Counted from the stretch's first letter, positions 1 through 11,778 are shown. The stretch is DNA of 64,000 nt from Tetracentron sinense (GCA_015143295.1 CM026571.1:4235501-4299500); one strand, 5' to 3'. Numbers and translations are program-made. The notes: a model not told the origin generated them from the letters alone.

Positions 1-775
1 CATTATTCTTTCACCCTTCTCTGTCCAACTTGGAGTAGCAACGCGGAAGAAGGTTTGAAGATTCTCGGGCTGCTCCTCTACAACACTACTAAAAGACGAA
101 AAGCAAAAGAGAAAGAAAAAGGGAATTTTTGAGTTGTGAAGAAATGGTCAGCAATTGGACCCTTCTCAGTGTTCTCACTCTTATCTATACTTCCTAATCC
201 CATGACCAAGACTAGTCCATGAAGAGCAAATACTCGTTTTTCTCGGTCAAATCTCTCCTCTCTCTCTCAACTTTTTTTCATTCAAAAAGGCTTCCTTTAC
301 ATACAATGCCTCACGATCTCTCATTCTATCTCCTCTGCTTCTCTATTTGTTTTAACCATTTCAAATGATAAGTACCCAGCTCGCCCATATTCAAAATTCT
401 GTGTTTTTTAGTTAGTTCTAGCTTCCAATTTTGGCTTTTTCTGGGTGAATTTGCTTGTTTAAGCTAGCGAAAATTGAATTTCTTAAGTAATTTGAGCAAC
501 CCATTTGCAATTTCCACTCTTTCCATCTCTAATTTTGGCTACTTCCATGTTTGTAGCTTTTGACTCCTCTCATATTCGTTACTGCTACTTCTTTTGCTGC
601 TAATTGGGCAACTCTGCATTTTCATGATCTCTTCCTAGTCTAGAATGTCCAGTTCTTCTCCTTGACTTGAATTAGCACTTGCGTCAGGTTCAGTCCTTTC
701 CTAGCTTATTTTCGCTCTGCCCAGGCAACGTGATTGTTTGGAATCAATTGTCCTTCATTTTAGGCAGTTTCAAAA
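1..775 (+). promoter_or_regulatory. Upstream region and leader of the WRKY gene
   Basis: No other gene is visible here. The stretch is rich in CT runs, as in many plant leaders. W-box cores (TTGACY), the sites bound by WRKY proteins, occur at 560-565 and 662-667, and in reverse (GGTCAA) at 245-250. Many WRKY genes are regulated by WRKY proteins, so auto- or cross-regulation is plausible but inferred. I see no convincing TATA box, and the transcription start is not placed, so some W-boxes may lie in the transcribed leader. Confidence 0.45.
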
Positions 776-2665
776 ATGGAAAACGTCGAGAATTGGGATC
801 AGAAGAGTCTGATCAATGAGCTAAGCCAAGGGATGGAGCTAGCAAAACAGCTCCGAACCCATCTCGACCCATCTTCTTCACACCAAACGCGTGAATTCCT
901 AGTAGAAAAGATACTGTCTTCTTTTGAGAAGGCCATTTCGATGCTGAAATGGCGCCCATCAGCAGGAGAGCCAACAGTGGAGTCCCCACGTTCTGTCAGC
1001 GGTAGTCCGCGTAGCCACGACTCTGGCCAGGTTTTTAAGGATCAGGACCATAAAGATGTCTCCAAGAAGAGGTAAATTCAACTCTTTTAAGATCATATTT
1101 CATCAAAATTTTGGGCTAATTAAGCTTGATCTAACTGGGCTATTTGAATTTGTGTTTCAGAAAGATATTGCCCAGATGGACAGAACAAGTGCGCGTTTGC
1201 TTAGAGAATGGGACCGAAGGGCCTCTAGATGATGGCTACAGTTGGAGGAAATATGGGCAGAAAGACATCCTTGGAGCTAAACATCCTAGGTGAGAATTCT
1301 TTTTCCTTGTCTAGACAAAGGACACCTTGATTCTCCTCAAAGTCACAAAAGTCTGCAACTCATGTAAAGCAAAACCCATTCACCTTTGCGTCAAAAGTTC
1401 TAGGGCTACAGATTCTCATCTAATCATTAGCCAAACAGTTCCTGATTGCTCATAATAGACATACGCATACAGAGATGATACATATACCAACTCACTCACA
1501 CATACATACAGACGTGTATGTATTTATGCACCTGTGTATATATGTATGTGTGTATGTAGGGCATATGGGTACTGAACTGTTTGGCCTATAATTAGATGAG
1601 AAACTAGAACCTGGGGCTTCTGCTTGAGATCATCTAGAGGCAATCCCATACAGATTTGCTCAAAAGGGTAGGCTTGGATCGACCGGGTGACTCATTCTGA
1701 GTCTAGGGTCCTAACCACTTGATCACGAGGTTCAACCCCTTGCACAAATTTATAAACCAAAGACACATGCCATTTTATGTAAACTTGTGGTCCCTTACAT
1801 TGATTGTTTCTGACCCAACATGTTTCCTTTAGTATTAACTCATCAATTCATGGCCACAGTTTTCTTCCTCTTAGAAGTCACTTTTAGGACCACAGAGCAA
1901 CATTTTAGGCTAAAATAATCTTTTTCTATTCATAAGGGGATTTCAGGTGTATCTAGATATGCAGACACATAAATCATGGATTTGTGGTTGTAAACATGAA
2001 CATTTGTCTTGTCCTAATAAGAGTGTTACACTTGCAGAGGCTATTACAGATGCACACATCGTCACGTCCAAGGCTGTTTGGCTACAAAGCAAGTGCAAAG
2101 ATCAGATGAGGACCCATCCATCTTCGAAATTAGCTACCGAGGAAAGCACACCTGCAGCCAGGCCTCCCATTTAGTTCCGGCATACGCATCGCCCAGAAAA
2201 CAAGAGACGAAGAAAAATACAGATCATCATCAACAACAGCAACAAAAGCAGCAAAAGTCACAAGAGATACTCTTGAATTTTCAAACAGGCCTCAGAGTCC
2301 AATCAGACTTAGATACTCAGGAGCATACATTCCCTCCATTCTCCTTCCCTTCTACGCCAATTGGATGCATAAAGTCTGAAAACCATATCTTTTCGCCTTC
2401 TACCTTGGATACCAGTTTCATGGGTAGCATTTCTCCTTCCTTCATATCTCCGGCAACATCGGAATCAAACTTTTCAATGCCATGGTGCCAGATGAACAGC
2501 TATGGAGGAGGGCACAATTTACAAACATCAGAATCTGATCTTACAGAGATAATCTCTGCCACTACTTCAGGCACCAATTCTCCAATTCTTGATTTAGATT
2601 TCGCACTTGATCCAGTGGAATTCGATCCAAATTTCCCATTTGACACCCCAGGATTCTTCTCTTAA
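776..2665 (+). CDS. Group III WRKY transcription factor (WRKY30/41/46/53-like), three exons
   Basis: Exons 776-1071, 1161-1289 and 2038-2665 join in frame (1053 nt) to a 350-residue protein. All introns are GT-AG. The ATG at 776 opens a group III N-terminus (QKSLINEL, AKQLR) known from WRKY30/41/53 relatives. Exon 2 carries WRKYGQK (about residues 130-136). Exon 3 completes a C-X7-C-X23-H-X-C zinc finger, the signature of group III, and intron 2 falls just after the WRKYGQK strand (R-GYYRC junction), the conserved position. The C-terminal half is Gln-, Ser- and acidic-rich and probably activating. Such proteins bind W-boxes in the nucleus and act in defence and senescence; which role applies here is inferred. 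Intron 2 holds a MITE. The exact orthologue within group III is uncertain. Confidence 0.93.
1398..1610. mobile_element. MITE in WRKY intron 2
   Basis: About 40-bp imperfect terminal inverted repeats face each other: the left one contains TTCTCATCTAATCATTAG and CCAAACAGTT, the right one is its reverse complement with small differences. The interior holds a TG/TATG-rich stretch (about 1500-1560). No coding potential. Family and target duplication are not clear. Confidence 0.6.
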
Positions 2666-4089
2666 CCTGATATATTTTAGAAAGAATTCTTATTGGGTTC
2701 ATTCTACTAGATTAGCCGGTTGCATCAGTTGATCCTAGCAAGCATATGAAGAGGGGGCAGAACATGAAGGCCTCCTCTAATGCTGGCCAAGAGAATATTT
2801 TCTTTTCCTTAGCTATTGCAACTGTAATTTTTGATCTTGTTTAGAAGAGTAGATTGTCTTTTGCTACGCATCCGATGTACTCGGTTCTTAATTTTCATCA
2901 TGTAATAGTAAGGGAAGGTACCTTCTTTGAACCCATATGCAGTGTTGTACACATATTAGTTTTTCGCGCATCGACAGATATATACCGTGTTGTGCAGAAA
3001 ATGCGAACGTAGGGTTGATGGCAATCTGAGAAATACTGACAAAAAAAAAACAAAGAAGCACAAATATGACAAAAGATATACGTGATTCAACTACAATAAG
3101 ACTACATTAACTGTCAAGGCAATCAAAAACTCATGCTATGCAGAGATTACATAATACAAGATTTTTCGCTCTCAAACACAGAGTCCATTCTCTATGAGAG
3201 TCACTAGGATTAACTCTGAGCCCGTAATTCTTCTTTAGAGTTACCTCTTCTCCGATTAGCAACCCACTCTTCCTGGGAACTACCCAAGTTCTCTCCAAGG
3301 AAGAAATCTTGCTCTCCCTCACCAAAAGACAACTCCATGACAAGGGAGTTTTACATCAAATAGTATTTTAGGCAAATTCCAGTCTGACCGTATGTATCCC
3401 ACCAATCTGTGAAAATATAATCAATGGGCATTTTTTTTTGGATTTTTGTTTCCTACTTTCAATGTTTAAGAGATGATTTGCATATTTCTCCTGGTATACT
3501 TTGCAGATTCTCATAAAAGATGGAAGGAGTGAACCAATTATAAGAATTCCAGAGCATGAGGGGCTTTTATTCCCGGTACTGTCTTGCCTAGTCCGTTCAA
3601 TTGGGCTAATGAATGATCCATAAAACTTGGTGCTGCTGGGTTGGGATTGAAGGGTGACTGGGAACGCGAAACAACATCTAAAGTTACAGGAAACTCATCT
3701 ACTTTGCAATTTTTTATCTTTGGTTTTTAGTCATTGTGTCACTGAAATTGTGTTTTACCCCTAGTTCTCCGGTGGAAGGCAGGAAACTTGCTAGAATCGT
3801 TTCGGGTGGGAGTCAAAAGGCCTGGGACTTGAGAAATCCGGGACGTACAGGAGGAATGGTAGAAGGATTGTGCATCAAAGCACCTTGACTAGTAAGTCTC
3901 GAGAGCCCAGAACAGAGGACTTATAGAGCCAAACATAGGGAATTATAGATATAGTAGTGACTGCATATAATAAGATCTTAAATTGGGCAATTCTAAGTAC
4001 TGTTTTACGGAAGGAGTTCAGATTTGAAAATCCTGAAGCACTTATACGCAAAAATTCATTTGTTAAATGGCCCAAATTATTACAATTTA
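2666..4089. other. 3' flank of the WRKY gene and plain intergenic DNA
   Basis: The first 300 bases probably hold the WRKY 3' untranslated region. Beyond that I see no gene, repeat or RNA signal; the short open frames on the - strand (3131-3343, 3875-4105) lack recognisable motifs or splice partners. Confidence 0.5.
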
Positions 4090-5336
4090 CCCTGTTTGGT
4101 TGCACTTCATTTTATGTTCTCTGTTTTTAAAAACAAAATTTTGAAAATTTTTACACAAAACATATTTAGTAAATGGGTTTTTGTTTTTAAAAATTAGTAA
4201 TAAAATATTTGAAAATCAAGATAATGGAAAATTTCTCTATTCTTGTTTTTTGGAAACAAAAAACAAAAACAGAACTATTATGCATTACCACACCACCACC
4301 GCCACACCACTCACCACCACCGGTCCACCATCACCACCACCACCGATCCACCACCACTCCACCGCCTCACCACCACTCCACCACAACCACACCAAGCCCA
4401 CCACCACCACCACCGGTCCACCACCACCAACACCATCACCGACACCAACACCATCACCACCACCACCACTCCACCACAACCACACCAAGACCACCACCAA
4501 CACCATCACCGACACCAACACCACCACCACCACCACCACTCCACCACAACCACACCAAGACCACCACCGGTCCACCACCACCACCACCGGTCCACCACCA
4601 CCAACACCATCACCGACACCAACACCATCACCACCACCACCACTCCACCACAACCACACCAAGACCACCACCAACACCATCACCGACACCAACACCACCA
4701 CCACCACCACCACTCCACCACAACCACACCAAGACCACCACCGGTCCACCACCACCACCACCACTCCACCACTACCACACCTCCACCACCACCACCACCG
4801 CCACCGCCGCCACAATCACTCCACCGCCACACCACCTACCACCACCACTCCACTACAACCACACCAAGACCACCACCATCATCACTCCACCACCACCACA
4901 CCTCCACTCCACCACCACCACTCCACCACCGCCGCCACCGCCACCACAACTCCTCCGCCACCACAATTCCTCCGCCACCACCACCACCACAACTCCTCCA
5001 CCGTCACCACCACCACCACCACACCACCAACACCACCAACACCATCACCACTCCACCACCACCACCACTACCACCACTCCACCACTACCACCACCCACCA
5101 CTACCACTACACCACTACCACTACCACTACCACCACTATGGGTTGAAATTGTTTATTCATTATTATATACATCATATCTTCCAAACGTTTTTTTTTTTTT
5201 CATTTTTTAAAACAAATAACAGTCAGTAATGCCAAACATATTTTCTACTAAAAAAAATTTGAAAACAGAAACTTGTTTTCAGTTTTAAAAAACAGAAAAT
5301 AAAAATAGAAAAATGAAAGTATATCCAAACGGCCCC
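4090..5336. mobile_element. Tourist-like (PIF/Harbinger) MITE expanded by simple repeats
   Basis: The ends are inverted repeats: left CCCTGTTTGGTTGCACTTCA, right (reversed) GGGGCCGTTTGGATATACTT, continuing through TTTTT/AAAAA-rich subterminal sequence. A perfect TTA duplication flanks it (4087-4089 and 5337-5339), the PIF/Harbinger target. Most of its 1.25 kb is the CCA-rich repeat at 4285-5140, so the original element was probably about 400 bp. Confidence 0.7.
4285..5140. repeat. CCA/CAC-rich microsatellite with 174-bp tandem minisatellite
   Basis: About 850 bp made almost only of A and C with rare G and T. Within it 4413-4586 and 4587-4760 are nearly identical 174-bp direct copies (CCGGTCCACC recurs at 4413, 4587 and, as a partial, 4741). 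Each copy holds two 70-bp sub-repeats (from 4421 and 4491). The lack of T and G removes stop codons, so three + frames and one - frame stay open. These frames encode only His/Pro/Thr or Trp/Val/Gly runs and are not genes. Confidence 0.9.
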
Positions 5337-6089
5337 TTAATGTTTAATTTCTGCTCTTGATGAACTTGAATGAGAACCCACCAAAACTCCTCCGTCCAGA
5401 GATATTCTCCACCTGAGTTCTAGATTTTAGAATCATTTTTACCACTCTAGAATATGCTCAACAGAAGGGAGAAAGCAATTAGAAAAGAAAAACTTTCATT
5501 AAAATAGCAATCTACTGAAAATAAAACAAACAGAACAGATAATTTATCTCATGATCATACCAACAGTCCTGCAAATTCAACTTATCTGTAAAATCATCAA
5601 ATATCATAGATAATGGAGAAGTGAGATTTCTTGGGAGGGAAACCCATCAATGGTAACTTTGTCTGCAACCCTAGCATTTTTGGTTATTACCAAAAAAAAA
5701 AAAAAAAAACCCCTAGCATTTTTGGTACTGTATTATGAATCTCTGATATATACCGTGCCAATAGATAAATCCCCTCTACCCAAAAAACAAAACAAAAAAC
5801 AGTCCCCTAAGCCCGGGGTGTAGCCCAGTAGCCAAAGGACGAGCCGAGTTCTCGAAATTACTTTCTGGGCTCCTTTCAATATTGGTTGAATGGGTGGGCT
5901 AGGAAATACGGATACTTTAAAAATTGAAAAGTAATATTGGTTGAATGGGGTGGGGTTAGGAAGCATGGATACTTTGAAAATAGAAACGGAAAACACTCTA
6001 AGGTAAAACTTACCTGTTTTTCATAATATCTGACGTATCTCCGTATCTAACTATCGTCATACCCGTGCTTCCTAGGGTGGGGGTATTTC
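5337..6089. other. Intergenic DNA with small local repeats
   Basis: No gene seen. A poly-A run occurs near 5692-5709, with CCCTAGCATTTTTGG on both sides of it. An imperfect tandem pair of about 60 bp lies at about 5870-5985 (TTGGTTGAATGGG twice). Confidence 0.5.
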
Positions 6090-6361
6090 GGAATGGGATT
6101 TGGTCTGACCCTCACCATACCAAAACAGTCCGGCTTATCCACAGAATTCATTAATGCCATTTTAAACTTGGCTTAATTTTTTTTTAATTCTTGTGGTAAA
6201 ACATTTTTTAATATTTTTTCTAAAAGTTAAGATTACATGGTTGAACCCTAAGGTCAATGAACCTTAACCACAGTTAAAGGACATTAAAAGAGACATGTGT
6301 TGACCTATGACATGAGGGCCAAACGGTTTTGGTCTGGCGAGGGTTAGACCAAATCCAATCC
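6090..6361. mobile_element. Mutator-type MITE, GGATTTGGTCTGACC family, copy 1
   Basis: Long inverted repeats: left GGAATGGGATTTGGTCTGAC, right end reads GGATTGGATTTGGTCTAACC in reverse. Flanks GGGTATTTC (6081-6089) and GGGTATTCC (6362-6370) match at 8 of 9, a Mutator-size duplication. The interior carries the GTTAAG...ACCCTAAGG core shared with several other elements of the window. A second copy, split by insertions, lies at 44772-48752. Confidence 0.75.
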
Positions 6362-6615
6362 GGGTATTCCCTATGCAGCACGACTAGTAAAGCTCCCGAT
6401 ATCCTCATTTATCAAGAAAATAAAAATAGTCCCCCACCGTCCAACTACTATAAACTGTGGATTTACCCCGACATGAGGTCTACTTGTGTTTCCTTCCGGA
6501 AAAAAAAGTGGTCTACTTGTAGGACCGTCCAGATTCATAAGATTATACATCAATGACCGGTACAAGACATCATTTATCCATGGTTAATAAGTAGTTTAAG
6601 TAAAATGGAAGACAA

Positions 6616-7215
6616 AAAACCCCCAAGGGGTGGACTAGTGGTTCCTGGGCCTTTCTCCAAGGGTGTGTTCGGTTGAGGGGTAAAGTGGTGAAGTGAAGTA
6701 AAAGAAAAGAAAGAGAAAATGAGTTTTCTCTTGTATGTTTGGTTTGAGAGAAAAGTGGTGGGAGAAAGTATATTTTTTTTTCAAATATATCCCTTGTTCA
6801 CATTTACAAAACACTTTTGATAAAATGGTAGAATTTGAATAATAATGAGTTTTTTTCACTTTCTCTCACTATTTGACCAAAAAGCTGGAATATGAAATGG
6901 GTGTCAGTGTAAGAAAATCTGGTACTATTGAGCATCTTGATTCTCTACAAAGTGAAGCTTTCTTGCAAACCGAACATGGGGTAAGTGGGTGTTTTTCTCA
7001 CTTTCTTTTACTTCCCCCCACTTACCCCCCAAACGAAAACACCCCAAGTAAGAGGTCCTGGGTTCCATTTCTCACTCCCCCTTTAGGGCCAGTCCTGCAC
7101 AGGTTTACCCGGACTTACCTGGTGTGGCGGGTTGCGGGCTCACGTCGCACCCTAGGGGATTAGTCCTGACCCAAAGGGTTGGGGACATGCTGAGTTCCCA
7201 AAAAAAAAAAAATTT
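6616..7215 (+). mobile_element. tRNA-derived SINE interrupted by a MITE
   Basis: The two SINE parts (6616-6661 and 7044-7215) read as box A-like GGTGGACTAGTGGTTCCTGG, box B-like GGTCCTGGGTTCCATTTC, then a body ending in an A run at 7202-7214. The body closely matches the intact SINE at 42761-42948. It is an Au-SINE-like family by general layout; the name is inferred. Confidence 0.7.
6662..7043. mobile_element. MITE nested in the SINE
   Basis: Terminal inverted repeats GGTGTGTTCGGTTGAGGGG (left) and GGTGTTTTCGTTTGGGGGG (right, reversed), followed by purine-rich subterminal sequence with AAGTAAAAGAAA. CCAAG is repeated at 6657-6661 and 7044-7048. The SINE sequence on both sides resumes without a gap. 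Confidence 0.72.
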
Positions 7216-7309
7216 GGCAGACAAATCAACAGCTTCACTTCAATGAACTTGCAACCCCCTATTGGGGGGATATCATTTATGTATGGTTAGTAGCATCTAT
7301 TAATGATTA

Positions 7310-7415
7310 ACAGTGGGGAGTAGAACTCTTACAAGTCGCCACCCAATGGGAGTGGATCCAAGACCTCTCTCATAAGAGAGGTCACACCCTACCATTGGAG
7401 CAAGTGACAGGGCGT
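7310..7415 (-). mobile_element. SINE-like fragment
   Basis: Read on the - strand it has a box A-like TGCTCCAATGGTAGGGTGTG and a GAGGTCTTGGATCC box B-like stretch. A matching short fragment with CCATTGGCGCAAGC occurs at 61945-61985. Too diverged to be a tRNA gene. Confidence 0.4.
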
Positions 7416-8052
7416 GAGCAACCTCGTTTTCACTTGTTAGATTTACACTCCTTACCCACTTTGGAAAAAGTTTATATGAAAATAATTGGATACTGCGGAA
7501 ACAGAAGAGGCACAGCTGTGGTCGGTCAGGAATGCTCCGACTATGGTTCAATACTTTCCATGTCCCTATCAAACGGACCGATTGGGTTTTCAATCACTCA
7601 GAGAGGAGTGCTAGCACTATTCTCAAGCTTTTTCTATTCTCAGTCTCAGCCAATCAAATGTCCAAATTTTTTACTAAGTGTGTACTTTAGTGTAAAAAGT
7701 GTTTTCAAATGCTTTTAGGATACTTGATTGACTGAGTCAGAGCAGAAAAGGCCAGAGTAGGGCGGCTAGCACTCCTCACCCCCCTCCCCCTGCAGGGATG
7801 TAGAAAATGTTTTTCCTTTAATTTGTATTAAAACAAAAAAAAAAAAAAACATAATGTTTATTATACGGATTTTGCTAGCTAGCCTCCCTCTCCCTTATTA
7901 CACAGGGCAAGAGGGATTTATTCCTGTTACTCGCCCCAAAGAGAGGAGAGAGGGACTAACACTCCCTTTATTATACAAGCCTTACATCCATCAATATATA
8001 GCTTTCACGATGAGCTAGAAATAAGGATAAACCATGCATAAGCAGCCAAACA
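7416..8052. other. Intergenic DNA downstream of the reductase gene
   Basis: No gene supported. The last part before 8053 is likely the 3' untranslated region of the - strand reductase. A GGATTTTGCTAGC motif at about 7867-7880 recalls the termini of the element at 37306-37843. Confidence 0.4.
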
Positions 8053-11000
8053 TTAATTGAGAACACCTTGCCTCCTTGCACACTCCACACTGCCATCTAA
8101 TATCTTCTTCATATCATATTTGTACTCAAAACCCATATCAAGCAGCTTTCTAGAACAACACCCGATTCCTCTCCCTGGTCCTTCCAGAGATCTGAAATGA
8201 AATTTTGCAACATATTACAATAGAACTATGGAGTATTTAAATACAGCAAAAATAATCTTATGTGCAATCAATAATCTTGAAATTGTAAGCAACCTCACTC
8301 CCTTTACGAGTTCGGATGGGCAACTGCGCTCGCTGTTGTGCTGTTGCCCATATGTGTCTTGCAAAATGGGCCCCATTTTTATCATTTGGTGATTCCCATG
8401 TAATCAGTAGGTGGGCCCTCATTTTATAAGACACATATGGGCAACAGCAAGTGCTGTTGCCCATCCGAGTTCCTCCCTTTATCAACATTTCCGTTTTCAC
8501 CAAACACCAAAGAAAAATATGAAGAGTTTGGAGGTTCTAGTAAAATTTCATGAAAAATTATTCTATAATATTCTAGTAGAACTGAAATAGTGTGGATGGA
8601 AATTTCGTGATCTTTGAAAATGGGCATGGTTGTTTTGGACAAAATTATTTAATGCTTCATTTGTTTCGATATAAAATAGGGAAAACAAATCAATTCCGTG
8701 AAAAATATCATATGCGTATTTGTTTGTAAGTAAAATCTTTCCTAATTAAAATGTATTACACAAGAAAATGAACTACTTTTGTGGATAATGACTTAAATTT
8801 CAATAACTTGTAAGTCATTTTCATGTAAAATCCCTGACTCTTTAAATATTTTTAGAAAATTACAAAAGTACATCTATCCGCAATGTAATTTTTTTTTTAT
8901 ATAAAAATTTCCACATTATTTCAAGAATGCAACCTAGGAAACTAAGAATAAAAGGAAGGGTTCAAGTGAAATACTTACTCTTCTGTGACCCCAAGTTCGG
9001 GGTAATTCTCTCGATAGTAATTTCTGATCTCTGTGATTGTCGGATAGGTGGTTGCACATAGAAATCGACCATGGACTGAGGATATGTTCTCCATGCAGAA
9101 GACATGCGCTTCACAGACATCATCGATATGTACTAGAGGAACTGAACCCAACTCTTCTTGTAAAAGACAAAGGTTATGGTAGTTAGAGAGACTGCCTGTA
9201 ATTTGTGATACAATTGCTAGTACGCTAAGAGGTATGTAAGGAAGAAGTGTATCTCCACCCACAAGGCCACAGGCAAGTGTTACTACTTCCAATCCACCAT
9301 TGCCATTATAGCTCAAAACCTCTTTCTCTGCTAGTGTCTTTGAACGTATATATCCCTACAAAACAAGAGTATGATAAAATCTCAAGTTTTGTGCCTTTCA
9401 GGTTTTGAAAATCATAGGAACTGGTACCTTTTTTTGGTAAAAGGGCTTACCATAGTATAATCATTGCTATAAGGAAACGAGAGATTGAGAGGTGTCCAAC
9501 ATGATTCGTCCATGCAGTCTTTGAAACCGGTTCCATCCTCTTTCAAAGGTGAAGCAGCCATTACAGAGGCTGTGTAGATGAGTCGCTTCACCGTTCCTGA
9601 TCGTATGCAAGACTTCACAATGCTCTCCACCCCAGCTACTGCAGCCTCAGAAGTATCTTTGTACTGTAGAGGTTTTATGATTTTTAGCAAATATGCATAA
9701 AAATTGAAGGATTTTGCCAGCCCCAGTCGCAAGTCTTCCACAATCGCAACTTGATGGCCACAAATGTCAAACTTTTTCTGTTTTTTAATATGTTAAAATA
9801 TGATATATCTCTACGTGATATAACTAATCTTGTGTCTTTGAAAACTTTTGGAGTAAATAGGATTTGGGATAGCATTCTAAAAAGAGATTAGTTTTGAGCC
9901 AAGGGCTCTGCTTCACGGCGTTAAAGCGGAGCTCCATTTTTTACACTATAGATGTGGCATGTTTGTAATTATTGAAGAAGGTTGGGGTATTTAAGCAACA
10001 CACCATAATTACAACATTGCCATCGGATAGTATAAAACAACGTGATGAAGCAGAGCTCCTCTTTATATTTAAACTGTTCTAAAAAAATGGAATAAGAGCT
10101 AGAAAAGTTGGATACATAGTTAAAGAGATGTTGATGGATGGACCTTACCTAATAGACCCGTTTACCTAAAAATTGAAGGATAAGGCTTCTAGGTCTCGAT
10201 CTTAATCAAGACCGTTCCTATTGGTGGGGACATCTAACTCAACACTCACCAACCACTTATTAATCTCGTAAAACCTGATTCATGTTGACTCACATTGTTT
10301 TGGATGAACCATACAAATTAATTAAGGAGTCAAATCCTCTACGGTAATAACCAGATTTGGCAAATCCAGTTATCACCCTTTGAGGTGGCCACGTGTCTCC
10401 TTTGACAACTGTGGTTCCGATTCATTGACCCCTAGGGTTCACCCACCTATCATTGGTTTTAAGAAACAAATATTAATTCTATTTTTTTAACATTTTAAAA
10501 CTGTTTTTAGGGTTTTTCAGTGTTTTTTTTTAAAATATTAAAATATTATAAAAATAGAATTAATTTTTTTTCTAAAAACCAAGGATTGGTGGGTGAACCC
10601 TAAGGGTGAATGAATTTGAATCACAGTTAAGGGGTGTCAAGGGGAACACATGGCCACCTCAAAGGGTGATAACCGGATTTGCCAAATCCAATTATTGCTG
10701 TAGAGGATTTGACTCCATTAATCAATTCAGTGTTACTTGAGTGAATCATAAAAATTATGAGTCAAATAAAATAAAGGATAAAGCTTTTGAGACCCCATTA
10801 GGGCTGAGACCACTGAGACCATGCTCTAAGAGCATGGAATTTCAGGTGGGCCTACCATGTGAAATGAGCCCTACTTGAAATCCAATGCTTTGAGTATGGT
10901 CTCGACCCTAATGACGTCTCAGTAGCAGAGTACTAATAAATAATTTGAATCATGTTATTTTAAATAGTTTAGTTAACTTGAAATAACTTGAAGGCGAAAA

Positions 11001-11778
11001 AGCTTTCACAGGATGAATAAGCCTACGGAGCCAAAAATTTTGATCCTCCTAGAAATTCATCAAAACTGCTGAAAACATCTTAGGTAGGTCTGAGACGAGC
11101 TCGGATGGGCAACTGGCGCTGTTGCGCTGTTGCCCATTTGTGTCTTACAAAGGAGGGCCCCATGTTCAACGGGGTAAATTAGGAATTAAAAAAAATGGGC
11201 CCCTAGGGTCTCATTAGGCGCGTTCAAAATTTAATGCAAAGTTTGGATGATCCTAACAATTTCTAATATGATATTTCCCCCAGCCAATTGAAATTTTCTT
11301 TTATTTACTTTTAAAAAAAAAAAGTTTTTGGCTCTTTATATTTTGATTGAATTGTTAGGATCACGAGCATCTTATACTTTTCGCAGAGAGTAAAATTGAT
11401 GGAGAGGATCTAGAAGACAGACCTGAGAGCTCTGGTTATTGTGCTGCTTGGGAGTGGCCACATGGAAAACAAACTCACACCCTTCAATTGCTCGCTCGAA
11501 CTCATCCGGATTGTAGATGTCGGCTTCAAACAATAGTAATCTGGTGTCTTCATCAGGAAGGCTCTTGAGAAGGCCTACCTTAGATGGGTCATCTGCAATT
11601 CACCATAGCAAACAACATTGAGAGAGAGAGATCTATAGAGAGAGAGAGAGAGAGAAAGAATACCTAAGCTCCTCAGAGTTGCATGGACAATGTGTCCTCT
11701 CTCCAACAGTTTCTTAACAAGCCAAGACCCAAGGTAGCCTGCACCTCCTGTAACACAAACCTTGCTACTCTTCTCCAT
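8053..11778 (-). CDS. NADPH-dependent short-chain reductase, DFR/anthocyanidin-reductase-like, five exons
   Basis: Exons in coding order: 11778-11664, 11592-11423, 9663-9451, 9355-8979, 8191-8053. All introns are GT-AG and the 1014-nt join gives 337 residues, the usual family length. The N-terminus [13 protein letters not shown] (residues 9-21) is the Rossmann GxxGxxG NADPH site. The catalytic triad is visible: Ser128 (YTAS), Tyr168 and Lys172 (YIRSK). It belongs to the extended short-chain family of dihydroflavonol reductase, anthocyanidin reductase, vestitone reductase and HC-toxin reductase, cytosolic enzymes that reduce carbonyls of phenolics. The sequence looks nearest to the anthocyanidin/HC-toxin-reductase-like group, but the substrate cannot be read. 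Intron 2 (9664-11422) carries two MITEs and a fragment of a third family; intron 4 carries another MITE. No defect seen. Confidence 0.93.
8307..8472. mobile_element. Palindromic Mutator-type MITE (GGATGGGCAAC family) in intron 4
   Basis: Near-palindrome: left CGGATGGGCAACTGCG and TGTTGCCCATATGTGTCTT, right arm the reverse complement. A perfect 9-bp duplication CTCCCTTTA flanks it (8298-8306, 8473-8481). A half copy lies at 11098-11165 in intron 2. Confidence 0.85.
10326..10716. mobile_element. Long-TIR Mutator-type MITE in intron 2 of the reductase gene
   Basis: Inverted repeats of about 130 bp start with GGAGTCAAATCCTCTAC and continue through GGATTTGGCAAATCC and CCTTTGAGGTGGCCA. Flanks ATTAATTAA (10317-10325) and ATTAATCAA (10717-10725) agree at 8 of 9. 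The arms include the ACCCTAAGGGT core seen in other elements. An AT-rich spacer joins the arms, so the transcript can fold back completely. Confidence 0.85.
10776..10933. mobile_element. Palindromic GAGACC-family MITE, copy 1
   Basis: Begins GGATAAAGCTTTTGAGACC and ends with the complement of GTACTCTGCTACTGAGAC. Its centre is TTTCAGGTGGGCC...TGGGCC-like palindrome. Related copies lie at 26841, 29946, 30105, 31050 and 39974. The flanks are AT-rich and do not give a clean duplication. Confidence 0.75.
11098..11165. mobile_element. Half copy of the GGATGGGCAAC MITE
   Basis: GAGCTCGGATGGGCAACTGG and TGTTGCCCATTTGTGTCTTA match one arm of the element at 8307-8472; the opposite arm is missing. Confidence 0.6.
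11617..11656. repeat. (GA)n microsatellite in intron 1 of the reductase gene
   Basis: A GA run interrupted once by ATCTATAG, lying between the donor at 11663 and the acceptor at 11593 (- strand CT run). Confidence 0.9.

Noticed and set aside
2078-2665. Separate gene starting at a TTG codon
   Set aside because: It is exon 3 of the WRKY gene, joined at the acceptor before 2038.
4181-5229. Long open frames (over 300 codons) in three + frames and one - frame
   Set aside because: They are translations of the CCA-rich repeat inside a MITE; absence of stops follows from the base composition.
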